Shown here: piece by piece, positions 42,758 through 52,189 of the stretch
How the letters are laid out: the number at the start of each line of letters is the position of its first letter
How positions within the stretch are numbered: position 1 is the first letter of the stretch
DNA from: SIG440 sp045648175
GTDB taxonomy: Bacteria; Bacillota; Clostridia; Monoglobales; Monoglobaceae
Assembly (NCBI GenBank): GCA_045648175.1
Contig: JAZRNN010000061.1
Coordinates: 1-63,284 of the forward strand
Direction: 5' to 3'
Length of the DNA stretch: 63,284 nucleotides
The notes under the pieces: generated by a model
What the model was told of the DNA's origin: nothing
Seen by the model: the letters and a program-made list of their open reading frames with translations, nothing else
Database searches by the model: none
Position numbers and translations under genes: made by a program

Positions 42758-43726
42758 CTATAACATTTCAATAAACACCAGATACATCAGCGGTATTGTA
42801 ATCAGCGAAAGTGTGGTCGAAATCATTGTCATAGATGCACCTGTCTGAGTTTCTCCGCCATAGGCTGCAGGATAAACTATAGTGTTAAGGCCAAGTGGTG
42901 TCGCAAAACAAATTAAAGCAAGAGTCCTGATTTCATCGTTTACACCAAACAGCTTGAGTACTGCCATTATAACAGCAGGTATAATAACAAGTCGCAACAA
43001 CGAAGCTAAATATACCTTTTTATTAAATAAAAGCTTTTTCAAATCATATCCGCCGATTACAAATCCGGCAAGTATCATCGCAACAGGTCCCTGACAAGCT
43101 CCTGCATTTTCAAAGGCAGTAATCACAAAATCAGGAATATATTTGCTAAGTCCAACCAGGCCAATAATAATACCCGCAACAAGAGCCAGTATAGGTGGTG
43201 TTAACAGACCTTTCTTCAAATTGGCTCCAATACCCGCATTCTTCTCTTTGGGTATAAGTATGTATAATCCCCAGCTACTGCATATAACCGAAACCAGGAA
43301 GCAGAACATTGAATATTTATAAAACATCCCGTCTCCCCATACGCCAAGAATTATGAAATTACCCATAAAGCCATAATTACCAAAGGTCATCGCATATTTA
43401 TATACATTCCTTTGATACATCTTCTCGGGAGATTGAGAAGATTTTCGTATAAACAATGTAGACAACGGATAAGCTAACGCAATTGATGCAAGTACAATGG
43501 CAAGTCCATAAAGTATAAGTGTGTAATTCTCAGTAAACGTTTCGACATTACACTTTGTAATCATTGTAAACAAGGAAAGTGCAGGGCAGAAAATATATGT
43601 TTCCAGCCTTGCCATCATTGTATCTGCATTATCAACCAATATCATCTTTTTTCTCAGAAAAAATCCTGCAAGAATAAAGATAAACATCATCAGCATTTGT
43701 TTAAGTGTAAGAAAAAATATTTCCAT
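42758..43726 (-). CDS. AEC-family (auxin efflux carrier-like) transporter
   Basis: Integral membrane protein of 322 residues with about ten helices in two halves. Features include the early MLMMFIFILAGFFLRKK, the mid LVAGIIIGLVGLSKYIPDF and the final ICFATPLGLNTIVYPAAYGG with a proline/asparagine crossing. Bacterial members export organic acids such as malate or malonate; the substrate is open. Own promoter upstream. Confidence 0.92.
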   Translation of the reverse strand: MEIFFLTLKQMLMMFIFILAGFFLRKKMILVDNADTMMARLETYIFCPALSLFTMITKCNVETFTENYTLILYGLAIVLASIALAYPLSTLFIRKSSQSPEKMYQRNVYKYAMTFGNYGFMGNFIILGVWGDGMFYKYSMFCFLVSVICSSWGLYILIPKEKNAGIGANLKKGLLTPPILALVAGIIIGLVGLSKYIPDFVITAFENAGACQGPVAMILAGFVIGGYDLKKLLFNKKVYLASLLRLVIIPAVIMAVLKLFGVNDEIRTLALICFATPLGLNTIVYPAAYGGETQTGASMTMISTTLSLITIPLMYLVFIEML

Positions 43727-43764
43727 AAAAACTCCCCAACCAATTGTAGCAATATTAACAATTA

Positions 43765-43793
43765 ATTATAACATACTATTCTACAAAAAACAA
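43765..43793 (-). promoter_or_regulatory. Promoter of the AEC transporter gene
   Basis: -35 TTGTTT (43788-43793), 17-bp spacer, -10 TATAAT (43765-43770), about 40 bp before the ATG. Confidence 0.65.
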
Positions 43794-43821
43794 CAGTATC
43801 TTAAAATTTTCAGCAAAATAC

Positions 43822-44556
43822 TCACTTAAGTTTTTGCAATATTTCCATATCCTTCTTGTCAAGACTTGCCTTTGACAGCATTCCCCGACGTTTGCGATAA
43901 GTATTTTCAATAGCGGCTTGGCGCTTCCATTCCTGTATAAGCTTATGATTTCCGTTCATCAAAACTTCTGGCACTTTTCTCCCATGCCACTCTGCCGGAC
44001 GTGTATACTGTGGATATTCCAAAAGTCCCGAAAAGTGTGATTCATCCGCAAAAGCTTCTTCGCAAGCAAGCACACCCGGAATCATCCGTGCCGTCGCGTC
44101 AACCACTGCCATAGCGGCAATTTCGCCGCCTGTCAGCACAAAATCACCCATTGAAATTTCTGCATCCACTATTTCATCGAGTATTCTCTGGTCAACGCCC
44201 TCGTAATGTCCGCAAAGAATCACTATATGTTTTTTCTTTGCCAGTCTTTTGGCTGTTGACTGCCTGAAGGTTTTGCCCTGTGGTGACATATAAATAGTCA
44301 AAGGCTTATATTCAAGACCTTCGCAAACACTCATGTACGCAAGGTAAATGGGTTCTGCCTGCATAACCATTCCCTGACCGCCTCCATATGGGTAGTCATC
44401 AACCTGTCTGTGCTTGTTAAATGCAAAATCCCGTATCTGCACACAATTAATTTCTAAAATGCCATTCTCCACCGCTCTGCCAATTATGGAATTATTTAAA
44501 ACCGCATCAAACATCTCAGGGAACAACGTTAAAATATCAACTCGTAATTCAGCCAT
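43822..44556 (-). CDS. trmD: tRNA (guanine-37 N1)-methyltransferase
   Basis: SPOUT-class methyltransferase that prevents +1 frameshifting. It has VDDYPYGGGQGMVMQAEP, ILCGHYEGVDQRI and the trefoil-knot SMGDFVLTGGEIAAM. Full length at 244 residues. Its ATG overlaps the rimM stop by one base, the usual rimM-trmD arrangement. Confidence 0.97.
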   Translation of the reverse strand: MAELRVDILTLFPEMFDAVLNNSIIGRAVENGILEINCVQIRDFAFNKHRQVDDYPYGGGQGMVMQAEPIYLAYMSVCEGLEYKPLTIYMSPQGKTFRQSTAKRLAKKKHIVILCGHYEGVDQRILDEIVDAEISMGDFVLTGGEIAAMAVVDATARMIPGVLACEEAFADESHFSGLLEYPQYTRPAEWHGRKVPEVLMNGNHKLIQEWKRQAAIENTYRKRRGMLSKASLDKKDMEILQKLK

Positions 44557-45053
44557 CAGTCAATCAATCCTTTTAAAGGCTTAATAACAATCTTTTTTTC
44601 TTCAATATCAACAGACAAAACAACCTCATTAATTACAGGTATCAAAACCTGCTTGCCGCCCTCATCTTCAACAACATAAACATCGTTGCTGCCTGTCTTG
44701 ATTATATCGCGGATTTTGCCTAATTCCCTGCCCTGATCTGTTGTTACACAGCAACCCAAAAGGTCGCAAATATAATAAGTGCCTTCAGGAAGGTCACCCA
44801 ACTCCTCACGTGGAACGGTAAGAATCTTATTGCGATATTTTTCAGCATCGTTGATATCATCTATACCCGCAAGTTTAAGCAGAACCATATTCTTCTGCAT
44901 TCTGGATTTTTCAATATCAAATTCTTCGCCATCTATAATAACATACGCCAACTCGTCAAAAATTTCGGGGTCGTCACACCAGGGCATAACCTTAAGGTCG
45001 CCCCGAAGACCGTGGGTATTCACTATTTGTCCAATTTCAAGATTATTTTTCAT
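44556..45053 (-). CDS. rimM: 16S rRNA processing protein RimM
   Basis: 30S maturation factor that binds uS19. The N-terminal RimM domain has IGQIVNTHGLRGDLKVMPW, and the PRC-barrel C-domain has YYICDLLGCCV and GSNDVYVVEDEGGKQVLIPV. At 165 residues it is full length. Confidence 0.96.
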   Translation of the reverse strand: MKNNLEIGQIVNTHGLRGDLKVMPWCDDPEIFDELAYVIIDGEEFDIEKSRMQKNMVLLKLAGIDDINDAEKYRNKILTVPREELGDLPEGTYYICDLLGCCVTTDQGRELGKIRDIIKTGSNDVYVVEDEGGKQVLIPVINEVVLSVDIEEKKIVIKPLKGLID

Positions 45054-45094
45054 ATAAAATTCCTCAATTATAACTCACTCATAAAAGCAAGCAA

Positions 45095-45120
45095 AGACTG
45101 TACCAATTACGATACAGTCT
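45095..45120 (-). terminator. Possible attenuating hairpin between khpA and rimM
   Basis: Perfect 8-bp stem AGACTGTA/TACAGTCT with a ten-base loop, followed on the minus strand by TTTGCTTGCTTTT. The U-tract is broken, so readthrough into rimM-trmD is likely. Confidence 0.5.
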
Positions 45121-45134
45121 ATACCTATTTAATG

Positions 45135-45362
45135 TTACACAATATCAACCGTAACTTTTTTGTTTTCGTGGCTTGCAGCCGCCTTTACAACAGTACGGAT
45201 AGCTTTAGCTATTCTGCCCTGCTTGCCAATAACCTTACCCATATCGCCTTCGGCAACGTGCAAGGTCAAAACAACCGAGTTCTCCTGAACATTTTCTTCA
45301 ATCGAAACTGCATCAGGCTCTGAAACCATTGATTTTGCAATAAATTCCAAAAGCTCTTTCAT
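45135..45362 (-). CDS. khpA: KH-domain RNA-binding protein KhpA
   Basis: Single KH domain of 75 residues with the GDMGKVIGKQGRIAKAIR motif (GxxG loop GKQG). KhpA usually pairs with KhpB/Jag and influences division and mRNA. It lies between rpsP and rimM as in most Firmicutes. Confidence 0.95.
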   Translation of the reverse strand: MKELLEFIAKSMVSEPDAVSIEENVQENSVVLTLHVAEGDMGKVIGKQGRIAKAIRTVVKAAASHENKKVTVDIV

Positions 45363-45450
45363 TTCTTTTCCTCCAAAATCAGGGTCAAAAGCCTGCCCAT
45401 ACCCACATTATTCAAGGGTACGAGCCGACCTCAATATAATTTTATGAAAA

Positions 45451-45693
45451 TTAGATAATGCCCTTTTCTTTAAGAAGACGCTTCACTGTATCTGTAGGCT
45501 GAGCACCGTTGCCAATCCACTTTGCTACCTTTTCAGCATCAAAGTTAACTGCTGCAGGCTTTGTCATAGGATTGTATGTTCCTACCTGTTCGATAAATCT
45601 GCCGTCTCTGGGGTATCTTGAATCTGCTACTACTACTCTGTAGAAAGGCGCCTTCTTAGAACCCATTCTTCTTAAACGAATTTTTACTGCCAT
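45451..45693 (-). CDS. rpsP: 30S ribosomal protein bS16
   Basis: Small-subunit protein of 80 residues with the conserved VKIRLRRMGSKKAPFYRVVV and DGRFIEQVGTYNPM segments. It has a strong upstream AGGTAAT ribosome binding site and follows ffh. Confidence 0.98.
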   Translation of the reverse strand: MAVKIRLRRMGSKKAPFYRVVVADSRYPRDGRFIEQVGTYNPMTKPAAVNFDAEKVAKWIGNGAQPTDTVKRLLKEKGII

Positions 45694-45742
45694 AATAAAT
45701 TACCTCCAAAAAAGTATATATAAATTTAATAATTTTCTTTAG

Positions 45743-47104
45743 TTAAAACGGAAATTTCATCTTTCCCATTTTGCCCATCTTGCCCATACGTTTCATTTGC
45801 TTTTCAAGCTTACCGCCGGACATCATTTTCATCATTTTTTGCATTTGTTCAAACTGCTTGACAAGTGCATTTACCTCGGCAACTGTGGTTCCGCTGCCTT
45901 TGGCAATTCTCTCACGGCGTTTGGGAATAAGCTTGTCGCGGTTTTCCCTTTCGCCCTTTGTCATTGACTTGATTATAGCCTCGGTATGAAGCATCTTTTT
46001 CTCATCAATCTGCACATCCTTAAGCTGTGCAGTGTTCATGCCGGGAATCATCCCTAAAAGCTGATCCAGAGGACCCATTTTTTTCATCTGCTCCATCTGG
46101 TCAAGAAAATCGCTGTAAGTAAAGGTGTTGCTGCGCATTTTCTGCTCCAGCTCCATTGCCTTTTTTTCATCAAGTGCCTGTTCAGCCTTTTCGATAAGAC
46201 TGAGCATATCGCCCATACCCAAAATTCTTGATGCCATTCGTTGAGGATGAAAAACTTCAAGGTCGGTAAGCTTTTCGCCCATACCGCAAAACTTAATTGG
46301 CTTGTTTGTAACCGCACGGACCGAAATCGCTGCACCGCCACGTGTATCGCCATCAAGCTTGGTAAGCACAACACCGTCAATCTCTAAATCGCTATTGAAG
46401 GCCTCTGCAACATTTACGGCATCCTGACCTGTCATTGCATCAACCACCAAAAGAATTTCTGTGGGGTTAATCTTTGACTTGATGTTCTTCAACTCGCCCA
46501 TCAGTTCTTCATCAATGTGAAGACGACCTGCCGTATCGACAATCAGAATGTCGTTTGAATGGAGCCTTGCGTGCTCCAAAGCCTTTTCAGCAATCTCAAC
46601 AGGGTTGGTGTTTCCTTCAATTGCAAAAACCGGAAGGTCCAGCTGAGCACCCACAACCTGAAGCTGCTTAACTGCCGCCGGACGGTAAACATCACAGGCA
46701 CAAAGCAACGGGCGTTTGCCCTGTTTCTTAAGAAGACCCCCAAGCTTTGCGGCTGTGGTAGTTTTACCTGCACCCTGTAGGCCTGTCATCATAATAACTG
46801 TCGGGGGTTTGGATGAGATTTTGATTTTCTGTTCCTCAGAGCCCATAAGCGCTATAAGCTCTTCGTTAACAATTTTTATAACCTGCTGTGCGGGGGTAAG
46901 AGATTCCATAACCTCAGCACCTGACGCACGCTCGGATACGCTGTTTATAAAATTTTTGACAACCCTAAAGTTGACATCTGCCTCAAGGAGTGCAAGTTTA
47001 ACCTCACGCATTGCTTCTTTCAAATCAGCAGAGGAAACCTTGCCCTTGCCACGAAGCTTTTTGAATGTGCTTTGCAGTTTATCTGCCAGACTTTCAAATG
47101 CCAT
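45743..47104 (-). CDS. ffh: Signal recognition particle protein Ffh
   Basis: GTPase that recognises signal peptides and targets ribosomes to FtsY. The N domain is followed by the G domain with MTGLQGAGKTTTAAKLGG (G1), DTAGRL (G3) and TKLDGDTRGGAA (G4). The C-terminal M domain is methionine-rich (MQKMMKMMSGGKLEKQMKRM). I chose ATG 47104 with GGAGTGAGG upstream. It follows ylxM. Confidence 0.97.
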   Translation of the reverse strand: MAFESLADKLQSTFKKLRGKGKVSSADLKEAMREVKLALLEADVNFRVVKNFINSVSERASGAEVMESLTPAQQVIKIVNEELIALMGSEEQKIKISSKPPTVIMMTGLQGAGKTTTAAKLGGLLKKQGKRPLLCACDVYRPAAVKQLQVVGAQLDLPVFAIEGNTNPVEIAEKALEHARLHSNDILIVDTAGRLHIDEELMGELKNIKSKINPTEILLVVDAMTGQDAVNVAEAFNSDLEIDGVVLTKLDGDTRGGAAISVRAVTNKPIKFCGMGEKLTDLEVFHPQRMASRILGMGDMLSLIEKAEQALDEKKAMELEQKMRSNTFTYSDFLDQMEQMKKMGPLDQLLGMIPGMNTAQLKDVQIDEKKMLHTEAIIKSMTKGERENRDKLIPKRRERIAKGSGTTVAEVNALVKQFEQMQKMMKMMSGGKLEKQMKRMGKMGKMGKMKFPF

Positions 47105-47134
47105 AAGCCTCACTCCTTCAAAAATTATGTATCA

Positions 47135-47506
47135 CTATTCCTCCAAATCGTTAATTCCTGCAACGATTGTAAGGATTTGATTTATCTGTTTTTTAATGCT
47201 AACCGGGAGAAGTCTTGCCTCTGGAAATTTTTCAATCTCAGCAATAATATCGTCAATCTCACCAAGCTTTGACTTAATTTCAATGAATCTTGCAGCCAAA
47301 CCCAGCTTTGACTCGACATCATAAAGAACTGCCTCGGCTCGTTTTAAATTATCACGCACACCCTGACGGCTAATACCCAGTTCTGCACCAACCTCTGAAA
47401 GTGACAAATCCTCGTTGTAGTACAGCTCAACGGTGTCTGCCTGACGTTCGGTAAGCATATTTTTGTAAAAACTTAAAAGAAGAGAAATTTCAACATTTTT
47501 TTCCAT
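47135..47506 (-). CDS. ylxM: YlxM-like SRP-operon regulator
   Basis: About 123 residues with a sigma-70 region-4-like HTH: ERQADTVELYYNEDLSLSEV, GAELGISRQGVRDNLKRAEA. YlxM normally precedes ffh and has been linked to SRP function. I chose ATG 47506, since GGGGTGG precedes it; the GTG at 47515 lies within that Shine-Dalgarno. It heads the SRP/ribosomal operon. Confidence 0.93.
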   Translation of the reverse strand: MEKNVEISLLLSFYKNMLTERQADTVELYYNEDLSLSEVGAELGISRQGVRDNLKRAEAVLYDVESKLGLAARFIEIKSKLGEIDDIIAEIEKFPEARLLPVSIKKQINQILTIVAGINDLEE

Positions 47507-47560
47507 AAATTCCACCCCTTTTACGCAAACTGTAAAGCACTTTAACTTTACACCTCAGTT

Positions 47561-47589
47561 ATTGTAACTCAAAAATTCCTATTTGTCAA
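47561..47589 (-). promoter_or_regulatory. Sigma-A promoter of the ylxM-ffh-rpsP operon
   Basis: -35 TTGACA (47584-47589), 17-bp spacer, -10 TACAAT (47561-47566). The -35 lies inside the last codons of lgt. A small GTAAAG/CTTTAC hairpin follows in the leader. Confidence 0.82.
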
Positions 47590-48382
47590 GAGTTTTTGCA
47601 GATTTTCTTTTTAAAATTACAATAATCATTCCCGCAGCTACCAGACACACCGAAAGAAGCTGTGATACACGGAAAGCACCAATCATAAGCGAATCCGCAC
47701 GCAAACCCTCAATCATCATTCTGCCAATGCCGTACCATATCATATATCCACAAAACATTTCGCCGTCAAATTTCTTCTCTTTGCGATACAGCCACAACAA
47801 AACAACGCCCACAGTATTCCATAATGACTCATAAATAAAAGTAGGATGAACCATCTTGGCTACACTTATACCGTCCTGCACAATTGTCATCGCCCAGGGA
47901 AGATTGGTCGCCGAGCCAAAGGCCTCGCCATTGACAAAGTTGCCCCATCTGCCAACCGCCTGACCTATAAGCAAACCTACAGAAAGTACATCAAGCCACT
48001 TGCCTATGCTGAGTTTTTTTATGCGACAGTATGTATACACCACCGCCGCTGCTCCTATCACCGCTCCGTATATGGCAATTCCGCCGCCACGTATGTTGAA
48101 AATTTCAGACAGATTGTTTTTATAGTAATCCCACTGAAAAATCACATAGTAAAGACGTGCACAAACAATTGAGGTGGGCAACGCAATAAGCAGAATATTA
48201 AATAAATCGTCCTGTTCCATCCCAGCACGTTTTGTTTCGTAAACTGCGTATATCAGTGCAAGCATCAACCCTAAACCTATCAGAAGCCCGTAAAAATATA
48301 CGGGCACTCCGAAAACAGAAAACGCAACGCGGCTTATTTCAAACTCCCAGCCAAGATTAGGGAAGGAAATGTTGTTTATCAT
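47579..48382 (-). CDS. lgt: Prolipoprotein diacylglyceryl transferase
   Basis: Membrane enzyme that adds diacylglyceryl to lipobox cysteines of prelipoproteins. About seven helices and the family signature GRWGNFVNGEAFGSATNLPW, plus HPTFIYESLWN with the essential region. At 267 residues it is normal length. Its ATG overlaps the M16 gene stop by four bases. Confidence 0.96.
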   Translation of the reverse strand: MINNISFPNLGWEFEISRVAFSVFGVPVYFYGLLIGLGLMLALIYAVYETKRAGMEQDDLFNILLIALPTSIVCARLYYVIFQWDYYKNNLSEIFNIRGGGIAIYGAVIGAAAVVYTYCRIKKLSIGKWLDVLSVGLLIGQAVGRWGNFVNGEAFGSATNLPWAMTIVQDGISVAKMVHPTFIYESLWNTVGVVLLWLYRKEKKFDGEMFCGYMIWYGIGRMMIEGLRADSLMIGAFRVSQLLSVCLVAAGMIIVILKRKSAKTLDK

Positions 48383-49674
48383 TTGCTGTCACCATCCAAA
48401 GGTTCAATTACCGAAAGTACGCAAGCCTCGCCATCAAAATGCTCTTTCAGTCTTTTCTCAAGCTGCTCTGTTGTAACCTGTGCAACAAGGTCGCTGTACT
48501 CAAGCGGGTTAATACCGCTCATAAAGCAACGGATAAAATCATTGCCCAAACGCTCTACGCTGTTAAAACGTCTTAAATTTTTACCTATAAGCACGCGTTT
48601 GGCAACGTCAACTGCGCTGCGGTCAAGAGGCTCTGCCGCCACTTTTGCAACATATTCAAGAGTCTTTTCATAAACCGCCTGGGGATTTGCACTCTCACCG
48701 CTGATTGACGAAAAGCCATATCCAACCTCAAGCTCGGTATCATATCCAAATGTGGCATCAATAAGCCCTTCATCATAAAGCTCGGTAAAAAACTCACTGC
48801 TTTTTCCAAAAAGAACTTCCATTAAAATTTGTGTCTTTATCTGTTTAATCTGCAGTTCTCTGCCACGAATACCTTCCTCCTTTTCCTTAAAACCGATAAG
48901 GAACTGAGGTTTTGAAACGCTGAGCTTTTGGCGCACAATTTTATTTACTACAGAGTCAGGCTCATCAATTTTCCGTTTTTCAATCTTGCCCATATCTTTT
49001 TCAGGGCTGACATATTTATCAATATAAGATACCGCTTTTTCGGGGTCAATATCTCCCACCATAACCAAAACCATATTTGAGGGGTTGTAGTATGCTTTTG
49101 TACATTTATACAAAAGTTCAGGTGTTATGTGGCTTATGCTTTCAACCGTGCCTGCAATATCTGTCTTTACGGTATTATTGTGATACATTCCCTGAAGCAT
49201 ATTAAAGAAAAGTCTCCAGTTGGGGTCATCATCATACATCTTGATTTCCTGACCGATAATTCCCTGTTCTTTAGCAACGTTCTCGTTTGTGAAATACGGA
49301 TTATTAACAAACTCAAGAAGGATATCAAGATTTTGATAAAAATTCTCGGTGCACGAAAACAGATAGGCCGTCATATCAAAGCTGGTAAAGGCATTACTGC
49401 TTCCACCCGTTGCCGCAAATTTTTCAAAGGCATCCTTGCCATCCTCTTCTTCAAACAGCTTGTGTTCAAGGAAATGTGCAATTCCGTCAGGAAGCTTAAT
49501 TTCGCCCTCGGGGAGTTTTAACACATCGTCAATCGAGCCATATTCTGTGCCGTAAATGGCATAATACTTACTAAAGCCTGCTTTGGGTATAATATACACC
49601 CTTAAGCCGCTTTCGTGAACACCTGAAAGGATACTTTCTTTAAGAGCCTTATTTTCTGTCAACTCAAATTTCAT
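48379..49674 (-). CDS. M16 peptidase family protein, YfmH-like, zinc motif intact
   Basis: Protein of 431 residues in the insulinase/processing-peptidase family. The inverted zinc motif HFLEH is followed about 70 residues on by the acidic partner segment. Close relatives are annotated as YfmH, linked to EF-P aminopentanol modification in Bacillus. It overlaps the upstream partner gene by 11 nt. The pair likely forms a two-subunit M16 enzyme, with this as the catalytic half. Confidence 0.9.
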   Translation of the reverse strand: MKFELTENKALKESILSGVHESGLRVYIIPKAGFSKYYAIYGTEYGSIDDVLKLPEGEIKLPDGIAHFLEHKLFEEEDGKDAFEKFAATGGSSNAFTSFDMTAYLFSCTENFYQNLDILLEFVNNPYFTNENVAKEQGIIGQEIKMYDDDPNWRLFFNMLQGMYHNNTVKTDIAGTVESISHITPELLYKCTKAYYNPSNMVLVMVGDIDPEKAVSYIDKYVSPEKDMGKIEKRKIDEPDSVVNKIVRQKLSVSKPQFLIGFKEKEEGIRGRELQIKQIKTQILMEVLFGKSSEFFTELYDEGLIDATFGYDTELEVGYGFSSISGESANPQAVYEKTLEYVAKVAAEPLDRSAVDVAKRVLIGKNLRRFNSVERLGNDFIRCFMSGINPLEYSDLVAQVTTEQLEKRLKEHFDGEACVLSVIEPLDGDSK

Positions 49675-50947
49675 TGCCCTGTACCCCCTTTAAAAAGTAA
49701 ATTGTGTCAAGCTGTATTTTACCAGCCGCAGCTACTATCTCCTCACGTGTAACCCGATTGATTTTTTCAAGATACTCGTCAACAGACTCCTCAACCCCAA
49801 GCAAAGCACGGCCCATATAAAAATCCTCTGTTGCAGCTAAGCTATCCTTTATACTACCTGCCGAATTTTTAAATGTCTTTTTTGCAAAGTCAATGTCATC
49901 GTCTGTAAATTCGCCTTTTTTCATCATATCAAGCTGAAGCATAATTTCATTAAATGCCTCGTCATACTTTGAAGCCTCGATGCCTGCATTAACCTTTATA
50001 CAACCCTTGTGGCGGTCAACAGCCGAAAACACATAATACGCAAGGCTAAGCTTTTCACGAACATTGTTAAAAAGCTTTGATATTGCACTTCCGCCATACA
50101 GGCAGGAACAAAGAGCAAGTGCATAACTTTCATCAGCCCTTGGGTCAATACCGCAATTAAAGCCCATTGCCAGCTTGCTTTGTGAAACGGGCATTTCTTC
50201 AACTACATTTTTAATTTCAATATTTTCTTCTACCATTGCAAGCACTGTTTTGCATACTTGTGTATCACGGTCGCAAAATGCTTCTTTGAAATTCTTTTCA
50301 ATCTCATTCTTCACCGCAGTTTTGTCAAAACTGCCGCTGACATAAATGTCAACTTCTGCCGTTTTAATCATTTCCTTATAAAATTCATAAAGGTTCTTTT
50401 CGTCAATATCATCAAGGTCCTCTGCATAACCGTGAGAAATTATACCATATGGGTCATCCTGAAACATAATCTCGTTACAGCGTACCGCTGCATATTCCTT
50501 TTTGTCATTTATAAGACCTAAAATATAGTTCTTTGTATTTTCCTTTTCCTGCTGGACATATGCCTTGTCAAACGCCCCGTCCTTTGTCACCGGGCAGAGA
50601 ACAAATTCCTTAATAAGTTCACACACATCACCAAAGATGCTTTCGGAAATAAAACTGTCGCTGACAAACTGCGCCGATACCCGAAGAAGCATAAGGTCGC
50701 CCCTTTTTCCGTTATCAGACGAAAGGGATGCGCCATAAAGCTCCTGTGCTCTTCTTGAAAGGTCACTCATTGTCGGATACTTTTCACTTCCTCGCTTTAA
50801 AACTCTGGGCAAGAGAGCCGCTTTTGTAACTGTCTTGCGGTCAAGCGGAAGCCTGAAATACACGCTCATCACATTTGTCTTAAATTTTTCTGTTTCAAGA
50901 AAACGTAATGACACGCCCTTTGAAATCTCGATTCTCTCTGTTTTCAA
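49664..50947 (-). CDS. M16 peptidase family protein, YfmF-like, zinc motif absent
   Basis: About 427 residues with the M16 fold (ELYGASLSSDNGKRGDLMLL, MGFNCGIDPRADESYALALC) but no HxxEH, so probably the non-catalytic partner of the next gene. I chose TTG 50947 because GGAG is eight bases upstream; GTG 50956 lies within the Shine-Dalgarno. It sits as in YfmF/YfmH pairs. Confidence 0.88.
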   Translation of the reverse strand: MKTERIEISKGVSLRFLETEKFKTNVMSVYFRLPLDRKTVTKAALLPRVLKRGSEKYPTMSDLSRRAQELYGASLSSDNGKRGDLMLLRVSAQFVSDSFISESIFGDVCELIKEFVLCPVTKDGAFDKAYVQQEKENTKNYILGLINDKKEYAAVRCNEIMFQDDPYGIISHGYAEDLDDIDEKNLYEFYKEMIKTAEVDIYVSGSFDKTAVKNEIEKNFKEAFCDRDTQVCKTVLAMVEENIEIKNVVEEMPVSQSKLAMGFNCGIDPRADESYALALCSCLYGGSAISKLFNNVREKLSLAYYVFSAVDRHKGCIKVNAGIEASKYDEAFNEIMLQLDMMKKGEFTDDDIDFAKKTFKNSAGSIKDSLAATEDFYMGRALLGVEESVDEYLEKINRVTREEIVAAAGKIQLDTIYFLKGVQGNEI

Positions 50948-51022
50948 TATTGTCACTCCTTTTCCATCAATATCTTATTTTATCTTTCTGTCATCTTTTC
51001 TATACAATATTCTTTCTTTACG

Positions 51023-51328
51023 CTAAAAAATCAATCCTGCCGCAAATACCATCGTGCAGGCACAAATAGCAACCGTCAGTAGCGAACGGCCAAAATAAGC
51101 AAGAACAAATGCCACCGCAGTACCCAACGCCGCAGTAACCATATCCCCAGTCGCATAAAGTATGTAGGGAAAAGTCATTGCCCCAAGCACCGAATACGGT
51201 ACATAAAACAAAAAGCTTTGTATAAACAGCGATTTTATCTTACTTCGCATCAGGGTAAATGGAATCATACGGATACCATAAGTCACCAATGCCATAGCGG
51301 CAAGATATGCAAAAAACATTTTGTTCAT
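51023..51328 (-). CDS. azlD: AzlD branched-chain amino acid exporter subunit
   Basis: Small membrane protein of about 101 residues with four helices and the family segment VTYGIRMIPFTLMRSKI. It works with AzlC to export branched-chain amino acids. I chose ATG 51328 with GGAGGATTAAGG upstream; the longer frame enters azlC. Downstream of azlC. Confidence 0.92.
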   Translation of the reverse strand: MNKMFFAYLAAMALVTYGIRMIPFTLMRSKIKSLFIQSFLFYVPYSVLGAMTFPYILYATGDMVTAALGTAVAFVLAYFGRSLLTVAICACTMVFAAGLIF

Positions 51329-51332
51329 ATCC

Positions 51333-52049
51333 TTAATCCTCCTCGCCTGATTTTGGTGCAATATATGCCATTATTAATGACGCAACAACTGCACAGATTA
51401 TAATTGAAAATCCTTGTGAAAGCCCGTCAAATATCGGGATATAATAAAACGCACAGCTCATTGCCGATGCAATTATTACCGCAAATAAAACACCCTTATC
51501 CGATTTTGCCGGTGGAACAATTATAGCAATAAACATACTGTAAATGGCAAGCCCCAACGCGGCACACACATCGCTGGGTAAAATCTGTCCTGCAAACACA
51601 CCCAAAGTCGTACCCAATGTCCATCCAATCGGCGGCAACGTTATAAGTCCATACATAAACCGTCTGCCAATGAGACCCCGTTCGGCTGCCGCAACCGCAA
51701 AAACCTCGTCAGTTATTGCAAATGATGTAATCATTCGATGAAGCGTGCTAAAACTGCCATCCAGCTTTTGCGTGAGAGCAAGCCCCATAAGACAATATCT
51801 CATATTTATAATCAACTGTGCCAGTATCATCTCAATTATAGTGCCACAAGCCGCAATAATGCCTATTCCTGCCACTTGTCCGGCAGATGTCAGGTTTGTT
51901 AGCGAAATCAGTATTGTGCCAATAGGGTCAATCCCCATTCCCACTGCAGTAATTCCAAAGCCAAAAGATACCGATAGATACCCAAGACCAATAGGAAGTC
52001 CCTTATTCAACCCATACAGATATGAATTCTGTGATTTTTCTTTTGTCAT
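51333..52049 (-). CDS. azlC: AzlC branched-chain amino acid exporter subunit
   Basis: Membrane protein of 238 residues with LPIGLGYLSVSFGFGITAVG, NLTSAGQVAGIGII and NMRYCLMGLALTQKL, all AzlC hallmarks. The azlD start lies four bases after its stop. A consensus-like promoter lies at 52090-52118, and a 12-bp palindrome ATTGAATTCAAT sits in the leader (52073-52084). Confidence 0.94.
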   Translation of the reverse strand: MTKEKSQNSYLYGLNKGLPIGLGYLSVSFGFGITAVGMGIDPIGTILISLTNLTSAGQVAGIGIIAACGTIIEMILAQLIINMRYCLMGLALTQKLDGSFSTLHRMITSFAITDEVFAVAAAERGLIGRRFMYGLITLPPIGWTLGTTLGVFAGQILPSDVCAALGLAIYSMFIAIIVPPAKSDKGVLFAVIIASAMSCAFYYIPIFDGLSQGFSIIICAVVASLIMAYIAPKSGEED

Positions 52050-52072
52050 TATAAAAGCACCATTCCAATTCT

Positions 52073-52118
52073 ATTGAATTCAATGTTATATTATATCGCA
52101 AATTTTCTTTAAATGCAA
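52073..52118 (-). promoter_or_regulatory. azlCD promoter and leader palindrome
   Basis: -35 TTGCAT (52113-52118), 17-bp spacer, -10 TATAAT (52090-52095). The perfect palindrome ATTGAATTCAAT at 52073-52084 is just downstream of the start point, a plausible repressor site; the protein is not identified. Confidence 0.65.
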
Positions 52119-52135
52119 TACCATAAAAGAGTAAA

Positions 52136-52163
52136 GGCGATTTGCACTTGAATGCAAATCGCC
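52136..52163 (-). terminator. Terminator of madLM
   Basis: Perfect 11-bp stem GGCGATTTGCA/TGCAAATCGCC with a six-base loop; TTTACTCTTTT follows on the minus strand. Confidence 0.78.
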
Positions 52164-52189
52164 TGAATATGTACTATCTTATAGTCAAT